NCBI RefSeq assembly: GCF_000418325.1 | Contig: NC_021658.1 | Location: 7,330,001 to 7,394,000 of the forward strand | Reading direction: 5' to 3' | Length of the DNA stretch: 64,000 nucleotides | Source: Sorangium cellulosum So0157-2 | Lineage (GTDB): Bacteria > Myxococcota_A > Polyangia > Polyangiales > Polyangiaceae | In this document: piece by piece, positions 54,036-64,000 of the stretch | Layout of the letters: each line of letters begins with the position of its first letter | Numbering within the stretch: position 1 is the first letter of the stretch | Translations under genes and position numbers: made by a program | Notes under the pieces: model-generated | What the model was told of the DNA's origin: nothing | What the model saw: the letters and a program-made list of their open reading frames with translations, nothing else | The model's database searches: none

Positions 54036-55026
54036 GCGCGCGGTCCTCGTCCGGGCCCGGGTTCGGGGTCGTGAGCAGCTTGTCTCCGTAGAAGATCGAG
54101 TTCGCCCCCGCGTACATGCAGAGCAGCTGCGCCTCGCGCGAGAGCTCCGTCCGGCCGGCGGACAGGCGCACCATCGCGCGCGGCATCATGAGCCGCGCGA
54201 CCGCGATCATCCGGACGAACTCGATCGGGTCCACGGGCGGCAGGCTCTCCAGCGGGGTGCCCGGCGAGCGCACGAGGGCGTTGATCGGCACGCTCTCCGG
54301 GTGCGGGTCGAGGCGCGCGAGCTCGACGAGCATCTCGCAGCGGTCGGCGATCGACTCGCCCATGCCGATGATGCCGCCCGAGCAGACGGTGATGCCCGCG
54401 CGCCGGACGTTGCGCAGGGTGACGAGCCGCTCGTCGTAGGTGCGCGTCGAGATGATCGATTTGTAGGCCTTCCGCGACGTGTCGAGGTTGTGGTTGTACG
54501 CGTCGAGGCCGGCCTCTTTCAGGCGGCGCGCCTGGTCGTCGGTGAGCATGCCGAGGGTGCAGCACGCCTCGAGGCCGAGCCCCTTCACGCCGCGCACCAT
54601 GTCGAGGACGCGCTCGAAGGCGGGGCCGTCCTTCACCTCGCGCCACGCGGCGCCCATGCAGAACCTCGTCGAGCCGCCCGCGCGGGCGCGCTCGGCGGCC
54701 GCGAGGACCGCGCCGACGTCGAGCATGCGCTCCGGCCCGACCTCCGTCTCGTAGTGGCTCGACTGCGGGCAGTAGGCGCAGTCCTCGGGGCAGCCGCCGG
54801 TCTTGACGCTGAGCAGGGTGCAGAGCTGCACCTCGTGCTCGCCGTGGAACGCGCGGTGGACCGAGCGCGCGCGGTCGATCAGCTCGAAGAGCGGGAGATC
54901 GTGCAGGGCGACCGCCTGCTCGACCGTCCAGTCGTGGCGGACCCCGCCCGCCGCCGGGGCGCTCCCGTTCGGTTCCTTGCGCCCACCGTTGTGCCCCGCC
55001 GCGTCCCGTTCGATCCCATCGAGCAT
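53977..55026 (-). CDS. bioB: Biotin synthase
   Basis: A 349-residue radical SAM enzyme inserting sulfur into dethiobiotin. The cluster motif is [11 protein letters not shown] near residue 79-89; [37 protein letters not shown] and [15 protein letters not shown] are all conserved. A non-conserved N-terminal ~35 residues precedes the core. Start ATG 55026. Its 3' end overlaps the convergent MscS gene. Confidence 0.96.
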   Translation of the reverse strand: MLDGIERDAAGHNGGRKEPNGSAPAAGGVRHDWTVEQAVALHDLPLFELIDRARSVHRAFHGEHEVQLCTLLSVKTGGCPEDCAYCPQSSHYETEVGPERMLDVGAVLAAAERARAGGSTRFCMGAAWREVKDGPAFERVLDMVRGVKGLGLEACCTLGMLTDDQARRLKEAGLDAYNHNLDTSRKAYKSIISTRTYDERLVTLRNVRRAGITVCSGGIIGMGESIADRCEMLVELARLDPHPESVPINALVRSPGTPLESLPPVDPIEFVRMIAVARLMMPRAMVRLSAGRTELSREAQLLCMYAGANSIFYGDKLLTTPNPGPDEDRALIEKAGLQPMAPAAAPAAR

Positions 55027-55430
55027 GGGCTCCGCTCATACCCAGGCTTGGGTCGCCGCTGCAAGCGAGGCGCGAGGGAGGGGCCGGGGATTGCGCTGCG
55101 GAGGAGGGGGTCGAGCCGCGAAGGGGGCGTGGCGGCGGTGGGGGAGCGCCGCCGCCGGGGGGGAGCGCCGCCGCCGGGGGCGCGGCCGCCTCGCCCGCGG
55201 GTGCGGCCGCCTTCGGCAAGCAGCCGTGTGCGACGTCGAGGTCAGGAAGGTGCGTGACCAGCTCGCGAACGCGAAAGGCGCTGAAGGACCTGGATGGAGA
55301 CGTGGCTCGGGTCGAGCCCATCTTGGGGCAGGGCGCGAAGTTTGATGAGCCGAACATCACGGTTCGGGACGGCGATCCGTTCAACTGGAAGACGGGCGAG
55401 GCACTGACCCCGATAGATTCGTCATCATCG
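55027..55430. other. Intergenic region with possible decayed frame
   Basis: GC-rich repeats (GCCGCCGCCGGGGG) give way to a stretch near 55225-55420 of lower GC that translates to LKDLDGDVARVEPILGQGAKFDEPNITVRDG in one frame and VRKVRDQLANAKG in another. This may be a gene remnant; the family was not recognised. Confidence 0.35.
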
Positions 55431-55612
55431 CGGTTCCCTCTTCCGTCTTCCCTCTCCCGTCCCCCGTCTTCCCTCTTCGTGCGCGTGCGCGTGCGCGTGC
55501 TCGCTCCGGTCCGTGCACAAGCGAGGACGGACACGCGCACGCGCACGAAGAGGAGCACGGAAGACGGGGGACGGGGGACGGGGGACGGGAGAGGGGGACG
55601 GGGGAACGGATG
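55431..55612. repeat. Long polypurine/polypyrimidine palindrome with alternating GTGCGC core
   Basis: The left side (TTCCCTCTTCCGTCTTCC, repeated) is pyrimidine-rich and is mirrored as purine-rich GACGGGGGACGGGGG repeats on the right. In the middle, GTGCGCGTGCGCGTGCGCG pairs with CGCGCACGCGCACG. Features favour hairpin, triplex or Z-DNA. Confidence 0.8.
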
Positions 55613-55655
55613 ACGAACGACGGATTCCGACGAAGAACCGCGGCCCTCCCGTCGA

Positions 55656-56708
55656 CTACAGCGCCGTCACCGCCTTCGCCGTCTCCTTCGCGATCGCGCC
55701 CTGGCCGACGAGCTGCCGCAGGTGCGCCTCGAAGGTCTGCATTCCGTACGGCGTGACCCCCTTCTCCATCAGCTCGCGCAGCGACGAGCTCCCCTCCGGG
55801 CGGCGGATCGCCTCGCGCACCGCGGCCGTCGCGACCAGCACCTCGGAGGCCAGGACCTCCCCCGCGCCGTCGCGGCGGGGCAAGAGGCGCTGCGCGACCG
55901 CGCCCTGGAAGCAATCGGCCAGCCGATCGCGCACCTCGCTCGGGCTCTTGCCGAGCGCCACAAGCCGACCGAGCGTGCGCGCGACGTCCGGCGTGTGCAC
56001 CGCCGCGAGCACGAGGTGCCCGGTCTCGGCGGCGTGCAGCGCGAGATCGAGCGACTCGCCGTCGCGGAGCGCGCTGAGCATCACGACGTCCGGGTCCTGC
56101 CGCAGCGCCGAGCGCAGCGCGGTCGGGAAATCCGAGGTGTCGACGCCGATCTCGCGCTGGCTGATGCTGGAGCGGTTGTCCTCGTGCACGTGCTCGATCG
56201 GGTCCTCGAGGGTCACGATGTGCCGCGGCAAGGTCGCGTTGATCTGCGCGATGAACGCCGCGAGCGTCGTGCTCTTGCCGCTGCCCGCCGTGCCCGCGAC
56301 AAGGATGAGGCCGTGGTCGTGCTCCACCATCGCCCGCACGGCCGACGGCACGCCCAGCTCCTCGAAGGTGGGGATCTTGAGGGGGATGCTGCGCAGGACG
56401 ATCGCGAGCGAGCCGCGCTGGCGGTAGATGTTGACCCGGAACCGGCCGAGCCCCGGGACGACGTAGGCGGTGTCGAGCTCCTGGAGCGTGGCGAGCAGCT
56501 CGCGCGATGGCCTGCCCGCGAGCAGCACGCGCGCCGCGGCCTCGCTGTCCTCGGGCCGGATCCGGTCGACCCGGAAGTAGACCATGTCGCCGCGCACCCG
56601 CGCGCCCGGCGGCTGACCGACCTTCAGGTGGATGTCGCTGGCGTGGGCGGCAAGCGCCTTGCCGAGGAGCTGATGGATGAAGGCCTCGGAGGTGTACGGC
56701 GTCGTCAC
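55656..56708 (-). CDS. PilT-like type IV pilus ATPase with altered Walker B
   Basis: GTG 56708 (VTTPYTSEAFIHQLLGKALA) opens a 350-residue PilT-like hexameric ATPase. Walker A GTAGSGKSTTLAAFIAQ near residue 128-144, Asp box VTLEDPIEHVH, and Walker B RQDPDVVMLSALRDGESLDLALHAAETGHLV. In retraction ATPases the Walker B segment reads VGEMRD; here it is SALRD, with the catalytic Glu replaced by Ala. The C-terminal AIRNLIRE motif is also divergent. Likely a PilT paralogue with weakened ATPase activity. Confidence 0.85.
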   Translation of the reverse strand: MTTPYTSEAFIHQLLGKALAAHASDIHLKVGQPPGARVRGDMVYFRVDRIRPEDSEAAARVLLAGRPSRELLATLQELDTAYVVPGLGRFRVNIYRQRGSLAIVLRSIPLKIPTFEELGVPSAVRAMVEHDHGLILVAGTAGSGKSTTLAAFIAQINATLPRHIVTLEDPIEHVHEDNRSSISQREIGVDTSDFPTALRSALRQDPDVVMLSALRDGESLDLALHAAETGHLVLAAVHTPDVARTLGRLVALGKSPSEVRDRLADCFQGAVAQRLLPRRDGAGEVLASEVLVATAAVREAIRRPEGSSSLRELMEKGVTPYGMQTFEAHLRQLVGQGAIAKETAKAVTAL

Positions 56709-56709
56709 G

Positions 56710-56930
56710 GGGGGGAAGGTACCAAAAGGGACCCCAACCGGCCCAAAGCGCGGCGGGATGATCCGGCGGCGAGGACGCCGCGCTGGACGGCCGCGCGGGC
56801 GCCCGCCGCGCTGGACGGCCGGGGGGAAGGTACCAAAAGGGACCCCAACCGGCCCAAAGCGCGGCGGGATGATCCGGCGGCGAGGACGCCGCGCTGGACG
56901 GCCGCGCGGGCGCCGCGCTGGACGGCCGCG
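56710..56930. repeat. 111-bp tandem duplication upstream of the PilT-like gene
   Basis: GGGGGAAGGTACCAAAAGGG at 56710 recurs at 56821; homology continues for about 105 bases, with a small deletion near the end of the second copy. It sits in the promoter region of the gene at 55656-56708. Confidence 0.9.
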
Positions 56931-56965
56931 CGGCCACCCCCGAGGGCGCGCAGCTGCGCCGGACG

Positions 56966-57745
56966 TCAGGGTCGCGGCGCCTGGGCCCCCGCGGAGCCCG
57001 CGTCGGGCCCCGCCGGATCCAGATCCGCGGGAATATCGCGAGGGTCGACGAGCCCCTTCTCGGCGAGGGCGCGCGCCGCCGAGATCGCGAGCGCGCGCTG
57101 CTCCGCGGGGAGGCCGCGCCTGCCCGACAGCTCGACGAGCGCCGCGGCCGCGGCGCGGGCCCCGTCCGGGTCGAGCGGCTCGCGCGGGCGCGGCGGACGA
57201 CCGGCGATCCCGAGCAGCGCCTCGAGCAGGGGCGTCAGCGACGGCCCGGACGCCGCGCGGGCGCGCTCGGCGAGCGGCGCGAGCGCGAGATCGGCGTCGT
57301 CGGCGTACGGCAGCGCGCCCAGGGCCGTGAGCGCGATGTCGCCGCCGTCCTCCAGCGCGGCGAGGAGCCCCGTCGCGCCCTCGGCCTCGGCGAGCCGGGC
57401 GCGCTCCAGCGGGTCGTCCCCGGCGGCGAGGCGCCAGCGCGGATCCGTGAGACGAGGGCTCGGCGGGCGCGGCGCCGCCGAGAGCGAGGCAGCGGGCGAG
57501 GAGGCCGACGAGGCGGCGCTCGTGGAGATCGCGCGCTCGCCGCGGCACGCGAGGGGGCCGAGCACGACGAGCGCGAGGGAGGCGACGAGGACCGCGCGCG
57601 CGAGGCGAAGCGACAGGGGCGCGACGCGGACCGGGCGCCCGAGGCGAGGCGTCGGGGACGCGACGAGGCCCGCGCGCGGGCGGGCAGAGGCGCGCCCGCC
57701 GGCCGGCGCGCGGGGGAGGCCTGCGCGTCCCCTCCCCCGCCTCAC
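56966..57745 (-). CDS. Lipoprotein with HEAT/armadillo-like helical repeats
   Basis: GTG 57745 (after a GAGGCGGGGG site) opens a 259-residue protein with a long Arg-rich start. The hydrophobic segment ARAVLVASLALVVLGPLAC ends in a lipobox Cys. A Ser/Ala linker then leads to helical repeats (RARLAEAEGATGLLAALEDG; ALAPLAERARAASGPSLTPLL). The start is uncertain because of the unusual charged N-terminus. It begins 25 bases after thiC and is probably co-transcribed. Function unknown. Confidence 0.65.
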   Translation of the reverse strand: MRRGRGRAGLPRAPAGGRASARPRAGLVASPTPRLGRPVRVAPLSLRLARAVLVASLALVVLGPLACRGERAISTSAASSASSPAASLSAAPRPPSPRLTDPRWRLAAGDDPLERARLAEAEGATGLLAALEDGGDIALTALGALPYADDADLALAPLAERARAASGPSLTPLLEALLGIAGRPPRPREPLDPDGARAAAAALVELSGRRGLPAEQRALAISAARALAEKGLVDPRDIPADLDPAGPDAGSAGAQAPRP

Positions 57746-57769
57746 CGCTGCCCCCGCCTCACGGCTGCC

Positions 57770-59278
<1,509 letters not shown>

Positions 59279-59737
59279 TCAGGGCGACGGCGGCGGCGGC
59301 TCGGGGAGCTCGGTCATCATGCCGAGCGTCTGCGCGCCGGCCGCCTTCGCGCCGTCGAGCACCTCGACGACGGTGCCATAGACGGCGGCGTCGTCCGCGA
59401 CCACGAAGACGATCCGGTCCTGCGGCCTGCTCTGGCGCTCGAGGAGCGGCCTGAGCTTGCCGACGAGATCGGCCCGCTCGACCCGCTCGTCGTTCACCAT
59501 GAGCTCGCCCTGCGCGTTCACCCGGACGACCAGCTGGTCGGGGGGCGGAGGGGTGTCCTCCTTGACCTGCTCGGTGTCCGGCACGCGCACGCCGATGTCC
59601 TTCTCGAGCAGCGGCGTCACGACCATGAAAATGATCAGCAGCACCAGCACGACGTCGACGAGCGGCGTCACGTTGATGTCGGAGTTCAGCGGCACCGCCG
59701 GCTTCACGACGAACTTCCTCTTCGCGCGTGCGCTCAT
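59279..59737 (-). CDS. ExbD/TolR-type proton channel component
   Basis: ATG 59737 (MSARAKRKFVVKPAV) gives 152 residues: a short cytoplasmic tail, one helix with the conserved Asp (INVTPLVDVVLVLLIIFMVVTP) near residue 20-41, and a periplasmic domain (DQLVVRVNAQGELMVND, VFVVADDAAVYGTVVEVLDGAK). It powers TonB with the ExbB channel. A second, different ExbD copy lies five bases upstream. Confidence 0.9.
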   Translation of the reverse strand: MSARAKRKFVVKPAVPLNSDINVTPLVDVVLVLLIIFMVVTPLLEKDIGVRVPDTEQVKEDTPPPPDQLVVRVNAQGELMVNDERVERADLVGKLRPLLERQSRPQDRIVFVVADDAAVYGTVVEVLDGAKAAGAQTLGMMTELPEPPPPSP

Positions 59738-59742
59738 CGCCG

Positions 59743-60159
59743 CTACCTCCCCTTCAGCTCCTCGACCGCCAGCGACACGCTCTTGGCGCCCGACTTGCGC
59801 GCCGTCTCCATCACCCGGCGGACGTCGCCGAACGAGAGGCGCTGGTCCCCCTTGACGAGCACCTTGCGCCCCGGCTGCGCGGCGAACTCGCGCGTGAGCC
59901 GCTCGGCGAGCCCGGCCTCGTCGTACTGGTCGTTCTCGACCCACACCGTCTTCTCCAGCGTCACGGAGAGGATCAGCGGGTCTACCTCCTTCTTCTCCTC
60001 GTCCACCTTCGCGGCCTGCGGCAGCTTCACGTCCTTGCCGCGCTGGAGCATCGGCGTGACGACCATGAAGATGATGAGCAGGACGAGGACGACGTCGACG
60101 AGCGGCGTGACGTTGATCTCGCTCTTGGGGCCCTTCTGCGGGCCGACAGCCATCCCCAT
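59743..60159 (-). CDS. ExbD/TolR-type proton channel component, second copy
   Basis: From ATG 60159 (MGMAVGPQKGPKSEIN; ATG 60153 is also possible) 138 residues: the Asp-bearing helix INVTPLVDVVLVLLIIFMVV near 18-37 and a periplasmic part KVDEEKKEVDPLILSVTLEK, KVLVKGDQRLSFGDVRRVMETA. It is paralogous to the downstream copy but diverged, so the two may form a heteromeric ExbD. Confidence 0.88.
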   Translation of the reverse strand: MGMAVGPQKGPKSEINVTPLVDVVLVLLIIFMVVTPMLQRGKDVKLPQAAKVDEEKKEVDPLILSVTLEKTVWVENDQYDEAGLAERLTREFAAQPGRKVLVKGDQRLSFGDVRRVMETARKSGAKSVSLAVEELKGR

Positions 60160-60270
60160 TGGAACGCTCGCTTCCCGGCTGGGCGCGTCAGCGCGCGCCT
60201 CGCCGCGGGCGCGCGGCGCCGCGCGCCGCACCCCGCGACCAGGCACGCGCCGTGTCGCGCGGGCTCTGTG

Positions 60271-60987
60271 TCAAGCGGCCTCGTCGGCGGCCGGCGCGAG
60301 GCGGCCGTCGAGCCGCTTCGCCACGATGTCGAGGAACTCGTTCGACGACTCCGAGATGTCGATCGCCCGGGCGTCGACCCAGCCCTGGAGGTAGTTGTAG
60401 GCCATGACGGCCGGGATCGCGACGAGCAGGCCGAAGGCGGTCGTGACGAGCGCCTCCGCGATGCCCGCCGAGACGGTGCCGAGGCCGCCGGAGCCGGAGG
60501 CCGCCATCTGCTGGAACGCGGTCACGATGCCCATGACCGTCCCGAGCAGGCCGACGAACGGCGCCGTGGAGCCGACCGTGGCGAGCAGGCCGTAGCCGCG
60601 CTTCAGGCTGAGCACCTCGCGCTGCGCCTGCCGCTCCAGCGCCCGCGACACCGACTCGAACACGCCGTCGCGCTCGTGCCCCTGCGCCGGCAGCCGCGAG
60701 GGGGCGCTCGACGCGTAGGCGGCGAGCCCGGCGCCGATGACGCGGCCGAGGTAGCCGATCTCGCCCGCGGGCTTGGCGGCGGCCCGGGCGCCGTCGAGCT
60801 CGCCCCGGGCGAGCATCGGCCCCACGCGCTCCGCGAACGCGCGCGAGGCGGCGCGCGACTTGAGCGACACGACGAGGCGCTCGCCGAAGACGATCAGGGA
60901 CGACACGGACATGAGGGCCAGCACGAGCACAACCAGCCTCGCGAAGAGCCCCATGTGGCCCCACAGCTCAATCAACGTGAATTGCAT
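60271..60987 (-). CDS. exbB: ExbB/TolQ/MotA-type proton channel
   Basis: A 238-residue protein with three helices. ELWGHMGLFARLVVLVLALMSV begins; then GLLATVGSTAPFVGLLGTVMGIVTAFQQM near residue 132-160 and GIAEALVTTAFGLLVAIPAVMAYNYL near 175-200, both typical of the ExbB pore. Precedes the ExbD genes and follows tonB in the same operon. Confidence 0.93.
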   Translation of the reverse strand: MQFTLIELWGHMGLFARLVVLVLALMSVSSLIVFGERLVVSLKSRAASRAFAERVGPMLARGELDGARAAAKPAGEIGYLGRVIGAGLAAYASSAPSRLPAQGHERDGVFESVSRALERQAQREVLSLKRGYGLLATVGSTAPFVGLLGTVMGIVTAFQQMAASGSGGLGTVSAGIAEALVTTAFGLLVAIPAVMAYNYLQGWVDARAIDISESSNEFLDIVAKRLDGRLAPAADEAA

Positions 60988-61155
60988 CGTCTCGCTCGCG
61001 CCTCCTGGCGCCCCCTGGTGTCGTGATGGTTTCAGCTATGCTGGATCAGCGCCTCTGGACGCCGCAGCGAACTCGACAGTACCGCAGAGCGTGCCTACCC
61101 CGTGCCCTTGTCTACTACGTGCCCCGTCCGTTCAACAACACCCGGCCGCCGGTGG

Positions 61156-61938
61156 TCAAGGGAGCTTGAGCCGGATGTTGAACACGTAGTCGACCGAGAC
61201 CGGGCGCCCCTGGTACATCACGGGGGTGTAGCGACGGCCCGAGAGCGCATCGAGGATCGCCCGATCCATGTGCGGGAGTGATTTGACCATCCGGCAATTG
61301 GTCAGCGTGCCGTCGATCTTGATGACGCACTTGACAATCGCGAGCCCCTCCACCCGCGCGGCGAGCGCCTCGCGCGTGTACTGCGGATCTCGCCCCGAGA
61401 TCATCGTCGGCCGGTTCATCCCGGCGCCGAACGGCAGCACCACGTTTTGCGGCGGCGCCGTGCTGCCGAGCTGGCCTCCGAGCTGGCCGCCCAGCTGACC
61501 GCCGATCTGCCCGCCGACCTGGCCGCCGACGGTCCCCCCTTGGACGCCGCCCTCGACGCCGCCCTCGACGCCGCCGGGCTGCTCCGGGGCCTCTTGCTTG
61601 GGCGGCTCCGGCTCAGGCGCCTTGGCCTTGGGCTTCTCCGGCATGTCGTAGATGGTGTCAGGGGTCTTGACAGGCTTCGGCTGCTCGATGCGCTGCTCCA
61701 CCTTCGGCGGCCGCTTCGCGCCGCCGCCCGGCGGAGGCGGGGGAGGAGGCGGCGGCGGGGGCGGCGGCGCCGGGGCGAAGAACGTGACCTCGACGTCCTT
61801 CTGCTTCTCGACCCGAGGGCGCGTGGCCTGCCAGACGAGGGCCCCCGCGATCGCCGCGTGGGCGACGATGGAGAGCATTGCGCCCGTCCCGAGACGCCCC
61901 TGGGTGGCGGTGCTGCGACCGAGTACCGAGTCGAACAT
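61156..61938 (-). CDS. tonB: TonB energy-transducing protein
   Basis: ATG 61938 (MFDSVLGRSTATQ) gives 260 residues: an N-terminal helix (MLSIVAHAAIAGALVW), a 15-residue proline run, Lys/Pro/Glu-rich region, then a Gly/Gln-rich segment with GGQLGGQLGG repeats, and the C-terminal TonB fold (GRDPQYTREALAARVEGLAIVKCVI... YTPVMYQGRPVSVDYVFNIRL). The long Gly/Gln repeat is unusual. It faces the TonB-dependent receptor at 62121 and heads the exbB-exbD-exbD operon. Confidence 0.93.
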   Translation of the reverse strand: MFDSVLGRSTATQGRLGTGAMLSIVAHAAIAGALVWQATRPRVEKQKDVEVTFFAPAPPPPPPPPPPPPPGGGAKRPPKVEQRIEQPKPVKTPDTIYDMPEKPKAKAPEPEPPKQEAPEQPGGVEGGVEGGVQGGTVGGQVGGQIGGQLGGQLGGQLGSTAPPQNVVLPFGAGMNRPTMISGRDPQYTREALAARVEGLAIVKCVIKIDGTLTNCRMVKSLPHMDRAILDALSGRRYTPVMYQGRPVSVDYVFNIRLKLP

Positions 61939-62120
61939 GGGGGGTCGTAACTCCTAGAACTCGAGCTGATCTGCGTCGATGGGCCGCGACGTGTGGGGGC
62001 GTGCGGCGCCTACCCGGAGTGCACAAGCGAGCAAGTACTACAAAAAAGTCTATTGTCTCGCGCGATTCCTGTCTAGGGTAAGGAGGGACTCGAGGGGCCT
62101 ACACTTCTGGAGGGAATTCC
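61939..62120. promoter_or_regulatory. Divergent control region between tonB and the receptor
   Basis: About 180 bases, AT-richer than the surroundings (TACAAAAAAGTCTATTGTC near 62037-62058). The receptor GTG at 62121 follows a GGAGGGA site. A possible -35 TTGTCT lies near 62053. No Fur-box-like palindrome was recognised. Confidence 0.4.
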
Positions 62121-64000
62121 GTGAAGTTTCTCGAAAAGAGGATGAAACACGGAGCGCGCTCACCACGTGCGCCGTGGGGGATGTGGGCGGCGTTGCTGCT
62201 GCTCGCCATGACTTTGTTGACCGCGGCCCCGGCGCTCGCGCAGACGGGCAACAGCGTTCTGATCGGACGGGTAATTGACGCCTCGAGCAAAGCGCCCGCC
62301 GCCGATGTGGTCGTGACGGCGACGTCGCCCGAGCTGCAAGGGGAGCAGCTCGTGGTCACGGACGGCACCGGCCAGTACCGTATCCCGAACCTGCCGCCGG
62401 GCGACTACACACTCCGCCTGGAGAAGGAGTCGTACAAGCCGTACGTGCGTAGCGGAATCGCGGTGCGCACCGGGACGACGATCCGCGTCAACGTGGAGCT
62501 GCTCCCGGAGGCGCTGAAGGCGGAGGAGATCGTCGTGGTCGGCCGCGCGCCGACGGTCGACGTCGGCTCGAGCACGGTGGGCCAGAGCATCACGGGGGAC
62601 TTCACGCGGCGCATCGCCGTGGCGCCCCCGACGGGCAAGGGCGCGGCGTCGCGCTCGTTCGAGTCGGTCGCGGCGATCACGCCCGGCGCGCAGGCGGACG
62701 AGTACGGCACGTCGATCGCCGGCACGTCGTCGCCCGAGAACCAGTACGTGATCGACGGCCTCTCGGTGAACGACCCCGCGTACGGGATCGTCGGCACGCC
62801 GCTCACCATGGAGTTCATCAAGGAGGTCAACGTGGTGGCCGGCGGGTACATGCCCGAGTACGGCCGCGCGACCGGCGGCGTCCTCGACGTCGTGACGAAG
62901 AGCGGCGGCAACGCGTTCCAGGGCTCGGTCTTCTTCAACATCACGCCCGGCGCGTTCGAGGGGAAGAACAAGGAGGTCCGCCGCCAGGGCGAAACCATCC
63001 AGACGGACACGCGCCTGTCGTCCATCCGCGACTACGGCTTCGAGGTCGGCGGCCCCATCCTGAAGGACAAGCTCTGGTTCTACGCGGGCGCCGCGATCGC
63101 GTTCAAGAGCTACGAGATGGAGCGCAACCTGTTCGCCACGCGCTACGACCCGACCACCTTCGAGCCGATCAAGGATCCCGACACGAATTTCAACATCGTC
63201 GACCGGCTGCCGGGCACGCAGCGGTTCTACCGCGCCGAGGAGCAGACGCTGCAGTACCTCGGCAAGCTGACCTACCAGATCAACCCGGATCACAGCATCG
63301 CGCTCTCGGTCTACGGATCGCCGTCGACCTCCGGCGGCGACGGCAACTTCGGGTTCGACCCGGCGCAGGGCGCCGTCGAGGCGTCCAACATCGCCGGCCG
63401 GTACAGCGCGATCGCGCACGAGTACGTGGCGTCGTCCACCGACGTCGCGCTGAAGTGGGCGTCGGCGTTCAACAACAAGACCCTGCTGTTCGACGCGACG
63501 CTCGGCTGGCACAACCAGCGCAGCGCGCGGCTGGCCTCGGACGGCTCGGAGATCGCGTCGAACGAAGGCCTCTCGGGCAGGCCGTTCGTGCTCTGGGCGA
63601 AGTACGACCCCCACCGGCGCTCGATCTACGATTTCGAGAAGCTCTCGCCCCAGGCCCGGGCGATGTGCGAGCCGCTGACCAGGCCGGTCGTCGACGAGGA
63701 CGGGAACGTGGTCCGCGACGAGGACGGGAACGTGGTCGAGGAGGTCGCCGCGGTGCCGTGCGCGGTGCGCACGTACTGGGACGGCGGCCCCGACTTCCTC
63801 GACGACGCGTCGCTCAACCGCTTCCAGCTCAAGGCGATGGTGACGAGCATCTTCGAGGGGCTCGGTCACCACGTGGTCAAGGCCGGCATCGACGGCGAGA
63901 TCACGACGTACGAGCACATCAAGGCGTACGCGGGCGGCACCAGCTACCAGGAAGAGGGAGACGGGACCGCCTTCCACGACGAGCGACAGCTCGGCTTCCT
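62121..64000 (+). CDS. TonB-dependent outer-membrane receptor, 3' end beyond the window
   Basis: GTG 62121 (VKFLEKRMKHGARS) leads a signal peptide (MWAALLLLAMTLLTAAPALA). A carboxypeptidase-regulatory-like beta-sandwich follows (GRVIDASSKAPAADVVVTAT; YRIPNLPPGDYTLRL), then the plug: GSSTVGQSITGDFTRR, RSFESVAAITPGA, NQYVIDGLSVNDP, MPEYGRATGGVLDVVTKSGG. The barrel continues to the edge; a duplicated acidic insert DEDGNVV occurs near residue 535. No break is seen in the 626 visible codons. The ligand cannot be deduced, and the neighbouring TonB operon should supply energy. Confidence 0.88.
   Translation, partial: MKFLEKRMKHGARSPRAPWGMWAALLLLAMTLLTAAPALAQTGNSVLIGRVIDASSKAPAADVVVTATSPELQGEQLVVTDGTGQYRIPNLPPGDYTLRLEKESYKPYVRSGIAVRTGTTIRVNVELLPEALKAEEIVVVGRAPTVDVGSSTVGQSITGDFTRRIAVAPPTGKGAASRSFESVAAITPGAQADEYGTSIAGTSSPENQYVIDGLSVNDPAYGIVGTPLTMEFIKEVNVVAGGYMPEYGRATGGVLDVVTKSGGNAFQGSVFFNITPGAFEGKNKEVRRQGETIQTDTRLSSIRDYGFEVGGPILKDKLWFYAGAAIAFKSYEMERNLFATRYDPTTFEPIKDPDTNFNIVDRLPGTQRFYRAEEQTLQYLGKLTYQINPDHSIALSVYGSPSTSGGDGNFGFDPAQGAVEASNIAGRYSAIAHEYVASSTDVALKWASAFNNKTLLFDATLGWHNQRSARLASDGSEIASNEGLSGRPFVLWAKYDPHRRSIYDFEKLSPQARAMCEPLTRPVVDEDGNVVRDEDGNVVEEVAAVPCAVRTYWDGGPDFLDDASLNRFQLKAMVTSIFEGLGHHVVKAGIDGEITTYEHIKAYAGGTSYQEEGDGTAFHDERQLGF

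Noticed and set aside
55254-55613. Open frame MTSSRTRKALKDLDG in the spacer
   Set aside because: Runs into the simple-sequence palindrome and has no complete domain; treated as a possible remnant only.

Overview
The window is very GC-rich DNA with long, tightly packed and often overlapping genes. It carries an eclectic set of functions typical of a large myxobacterial genome (Sorangium/Polyangium-like): a mevalonate operon, a Hanks-type kinase, a matrixin with a MYXO-CTERM-like tail, many lipoproteins, a TonB/ExbB/ExbD system, and abundant tandem and palindromic repeats. The organism call is inference from gene content; no rRNA or tRNA gene was found.

Layout: 1-1578 partial lipoprotein (minus); 1810-6008 isoprenoid operon (polyprenyl synthase, mevalonate kinase, mevalonate-PP decarboxylase, and a phosphomevalonate kinase broken by a frameshift); 6450-7406 membrane/coiled-coil protein; 7525-9575 AAA ATPase plus TOPRIM-like partner; 9600-10160 minisatellite beside a hypothetical gene; 10990-11420 remnant nucleotidyltransferase pair; 11486-13719 hisC and a TPR lipoprotein; 13722-14702 lipoprotein; 14890-15016 giant hairpin; 15016-23902 partial complex I operon nuoEFJKLMN (minus); 24589-26558 zinc-ribbon/Gly-Pro-rich protein and DUF2752 protein; 26579-26705 MITE-like element; 26796-31877 hemerythrin, kinase, exonuclease and membrane spermidine-synthase-like protein; 31911-34484 repeat-rich metalloprotease-like protein; 34618-35310 HAD-like protein; 35318-38944 second ATPase/TOPRIM-like locus with a degenerate third ATPase; 38980-42840 ileS; 42937-44223 duplicated Uma2 genes; 44257-49106 thiE, two glycosyltransferases, thiG; 49227-52058 secreted protein, matrixin, RNase D; 52275-55026 MscS channel and bioB; 55656-59167 PilT-like ATPase, lipoprotein, thiC; 59279-61938 exbD, exbD, exbB, tonB; 62121-end TonB-dependent receptor.

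Functionally the window mixes core metabolism (isoprenoid precursors, respiration, thiamine and biotin synthesis, histidine, isoleucyl-tRNA charging) with accessory material. The most unusual parts are the ATPase/TOPRIM-like modules, which look like defence systems and include a paralogue with altered ATPase motifs; NuoL and NuoM subunits with extra domains; several predicted enzymes lacking a key catalytic residue (HAD, PilT-like, kinase); and a dense collection of tandem repeats, a MITE-like element and long palindromes.
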